Shown here in pieces: positions 13,315 through 13,659 of a stretch of DNA of 13,659 nt. Under the pieces are notes generated by a model, which searched no databases, was not told where the DNA came from, and worked only from the letters and a program-made list of their open reading frames with translations. A program made the translations under genes and the position numbers. The number at the start of each line of letters is the position of its first letter. The first letter of the stretch is position 1. Source of the stretch: Desulfovibrio sp. (GTDB lineage Bacteria; Desulfobacterota; Desulfovibrionia; Desulfovibrionales; Desulfovibrionaceae); NCBI GenBank assembly GCA_031255035.1, contig JAIRTI010000140.1, positions 1 through 13,659 of the forward strand. Reading direction: 5' to 3'.

Positions 13315-13659
13315 TTACATGTCAGCGGCAAGCCGCTTCACTTCGTCAAGGGACAGGCCGATAAGGTCAGCAACCATGCCATGATCCATATTTTTCCGCA
13401 GGGCATTCCGGGCGACTTCAATTTTTTCTTCCTGCCGTCCTTCCTGCAATCCTTTCTGCAATCCTTCCTGCAATCCTTCCTGCCGTCCTTCCTGCCGTCC
13501 TTCCCGCCGTCCTTCCCGCCGTCCTTCCTGCCGTCCTTCTCTGCGTCCTTCCTGCCGTCCCACTCTGCGTCCTGTTTCTTGATAGGCTTCCATATCCAGG
13601 CGGGCTTTTTCCCTGGACTCGGCAATCATGCGGGCGGATTCATCCGCGCTCAAATGCTT
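13315..13659 (-). CDS. Rpn-family recombination-promoting nuclease / putative transposase, C-terminal part
   Basis: The frame is open to the window edge, so the N-terminal PD-(D/E)XK nuclease domain lies outside; 114 codons are visible, ending in TAA at 13315-13317. The visible part has a short helical lead (SADESARMIAESREKARLDM), then 11 four-residue GRQE/GRRE/GLQE units, then a conserved tail (VARNALRKNMDHGMVADLIG, LSLDEVKRLAADM). That architecture is typical of the C-terminus of Rpn/YhgA-like proteins, which promote RecA-independent recombination and have been linked to phage defence. The repeat region is likely helical and charged. A TTG at 13651-13653 and an internal ATG at 13627-13629 could start a short product, but neither has a good Shine-Dalgarno. 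The family call rests on the repeat and tail only, since the catalytic part is not visible. Confidence 0.75.
   Translation of the reverse strand, partial: KHLSADESARMIAESREKARLDMEAYQETGRRVGRQEGRREGRQEGRREGRREGRQEGRQEGLQEGLQKGLQEGRQEEKIEVARNALRKNMDHGMVADLIGLSLDEVKRLAADM
13429..13560 (-). repeat. 12-nt tandem repeat (11 units) in the rpn-like gene
   Basis: Eleven in-frame 12-base units code for GRQE-like tetrapeptides (GR[QR]E seven times, then GLQE, GLQK, GLQE, GRQE). Units differ at few bases. Unit number can change by slippage without a frameshift. Confidence 0.9.

Noticed and set aside
13429..13560. CRISPR-like array
   Set aside because: The 12-base units are contiguous, in frame and without spacers. 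They encode a protein repeat.

Overview
The window looks like GC-rich chromosomal DNA of a Desulfovibrio-type sulfate reducer (Desulfovibrionaceae). This is inferred from the CcmE variant with a CxxxY haem-binding motif, a Hyf-like membrane complex, a bifunctional Rel/SpoT enzyme and palindromic GC-rich intergenic repeats. No rRNA, tRNA or complete mobile element is visible to fix the taxon, so the assignment is an inference.

Layout. Positions 1-327 (+) are the 3' end of sucD (succinyl-CoA ligase alpha). Positions 310-534 hold a composite structured repeat (copy A). Positions 552-12081 (-) are one compact eight-gene operon, read from high to low coordinates: hyfB, hyfC, hyfE, hyfF, hyfG, a hyfH-hyfI fusion, a family-5 extracytoplasmic solute-binding protein and a bifunctional (p)ppGpp synthetase/hydrolase. 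A second composite repeat (copy B, inverted relative to A) lies at 12243-12444. A stand-alone ccmE (-) follows at 12477-12893 with a long leader and a plausible sigma-70 promoter. A half-repeat (copy C) is at 13224-13308. The C-terminal end of an Rpn-family (PD-(D/E)XK_2, recombination-promoting nuclease) protein runs off the right edge on the minus strand, with a run of 12-nt tandem repeats.

How the genes fit together. The six hyf-like genes encode two antiporter-like membrane subunits, a NuoH-like subunit, HyfE, a NuoC/D-type large subunit and an Fe-S/NuoB-type small subunit. That is the core of a complex I-like, ion-translocating membrane machine. The large subunit lacks the cysteine pairs that hold the [NiFe] centre, so this is better read as an energy-converting hydrogenase-related (Ehr) complex than as a hydrogenase. 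Its substrate cannot be told from the sequence. The same transcript apparently continues into an orphan peptide-type binding protein, whose stop overlaps the start of the (p)ppGpp enzyme (ATGA). This suggests co-expression of a bioenergetic complex, a periplasmic sensor or binding protein and the stringent-response enzyme.

The most unusual non-coding content is the composite repeat. Its first half can fold into a three-way junction and its second half into two strong hairpins. Differences between copies preserve base pairing. In copy A the repeat supplies the last five codons and the stop of sucD. Copies A and B are inverted around the Ehr-rel operon. Copies A and C share 85 identical bases as direct repeats about 12.8 kb apart.
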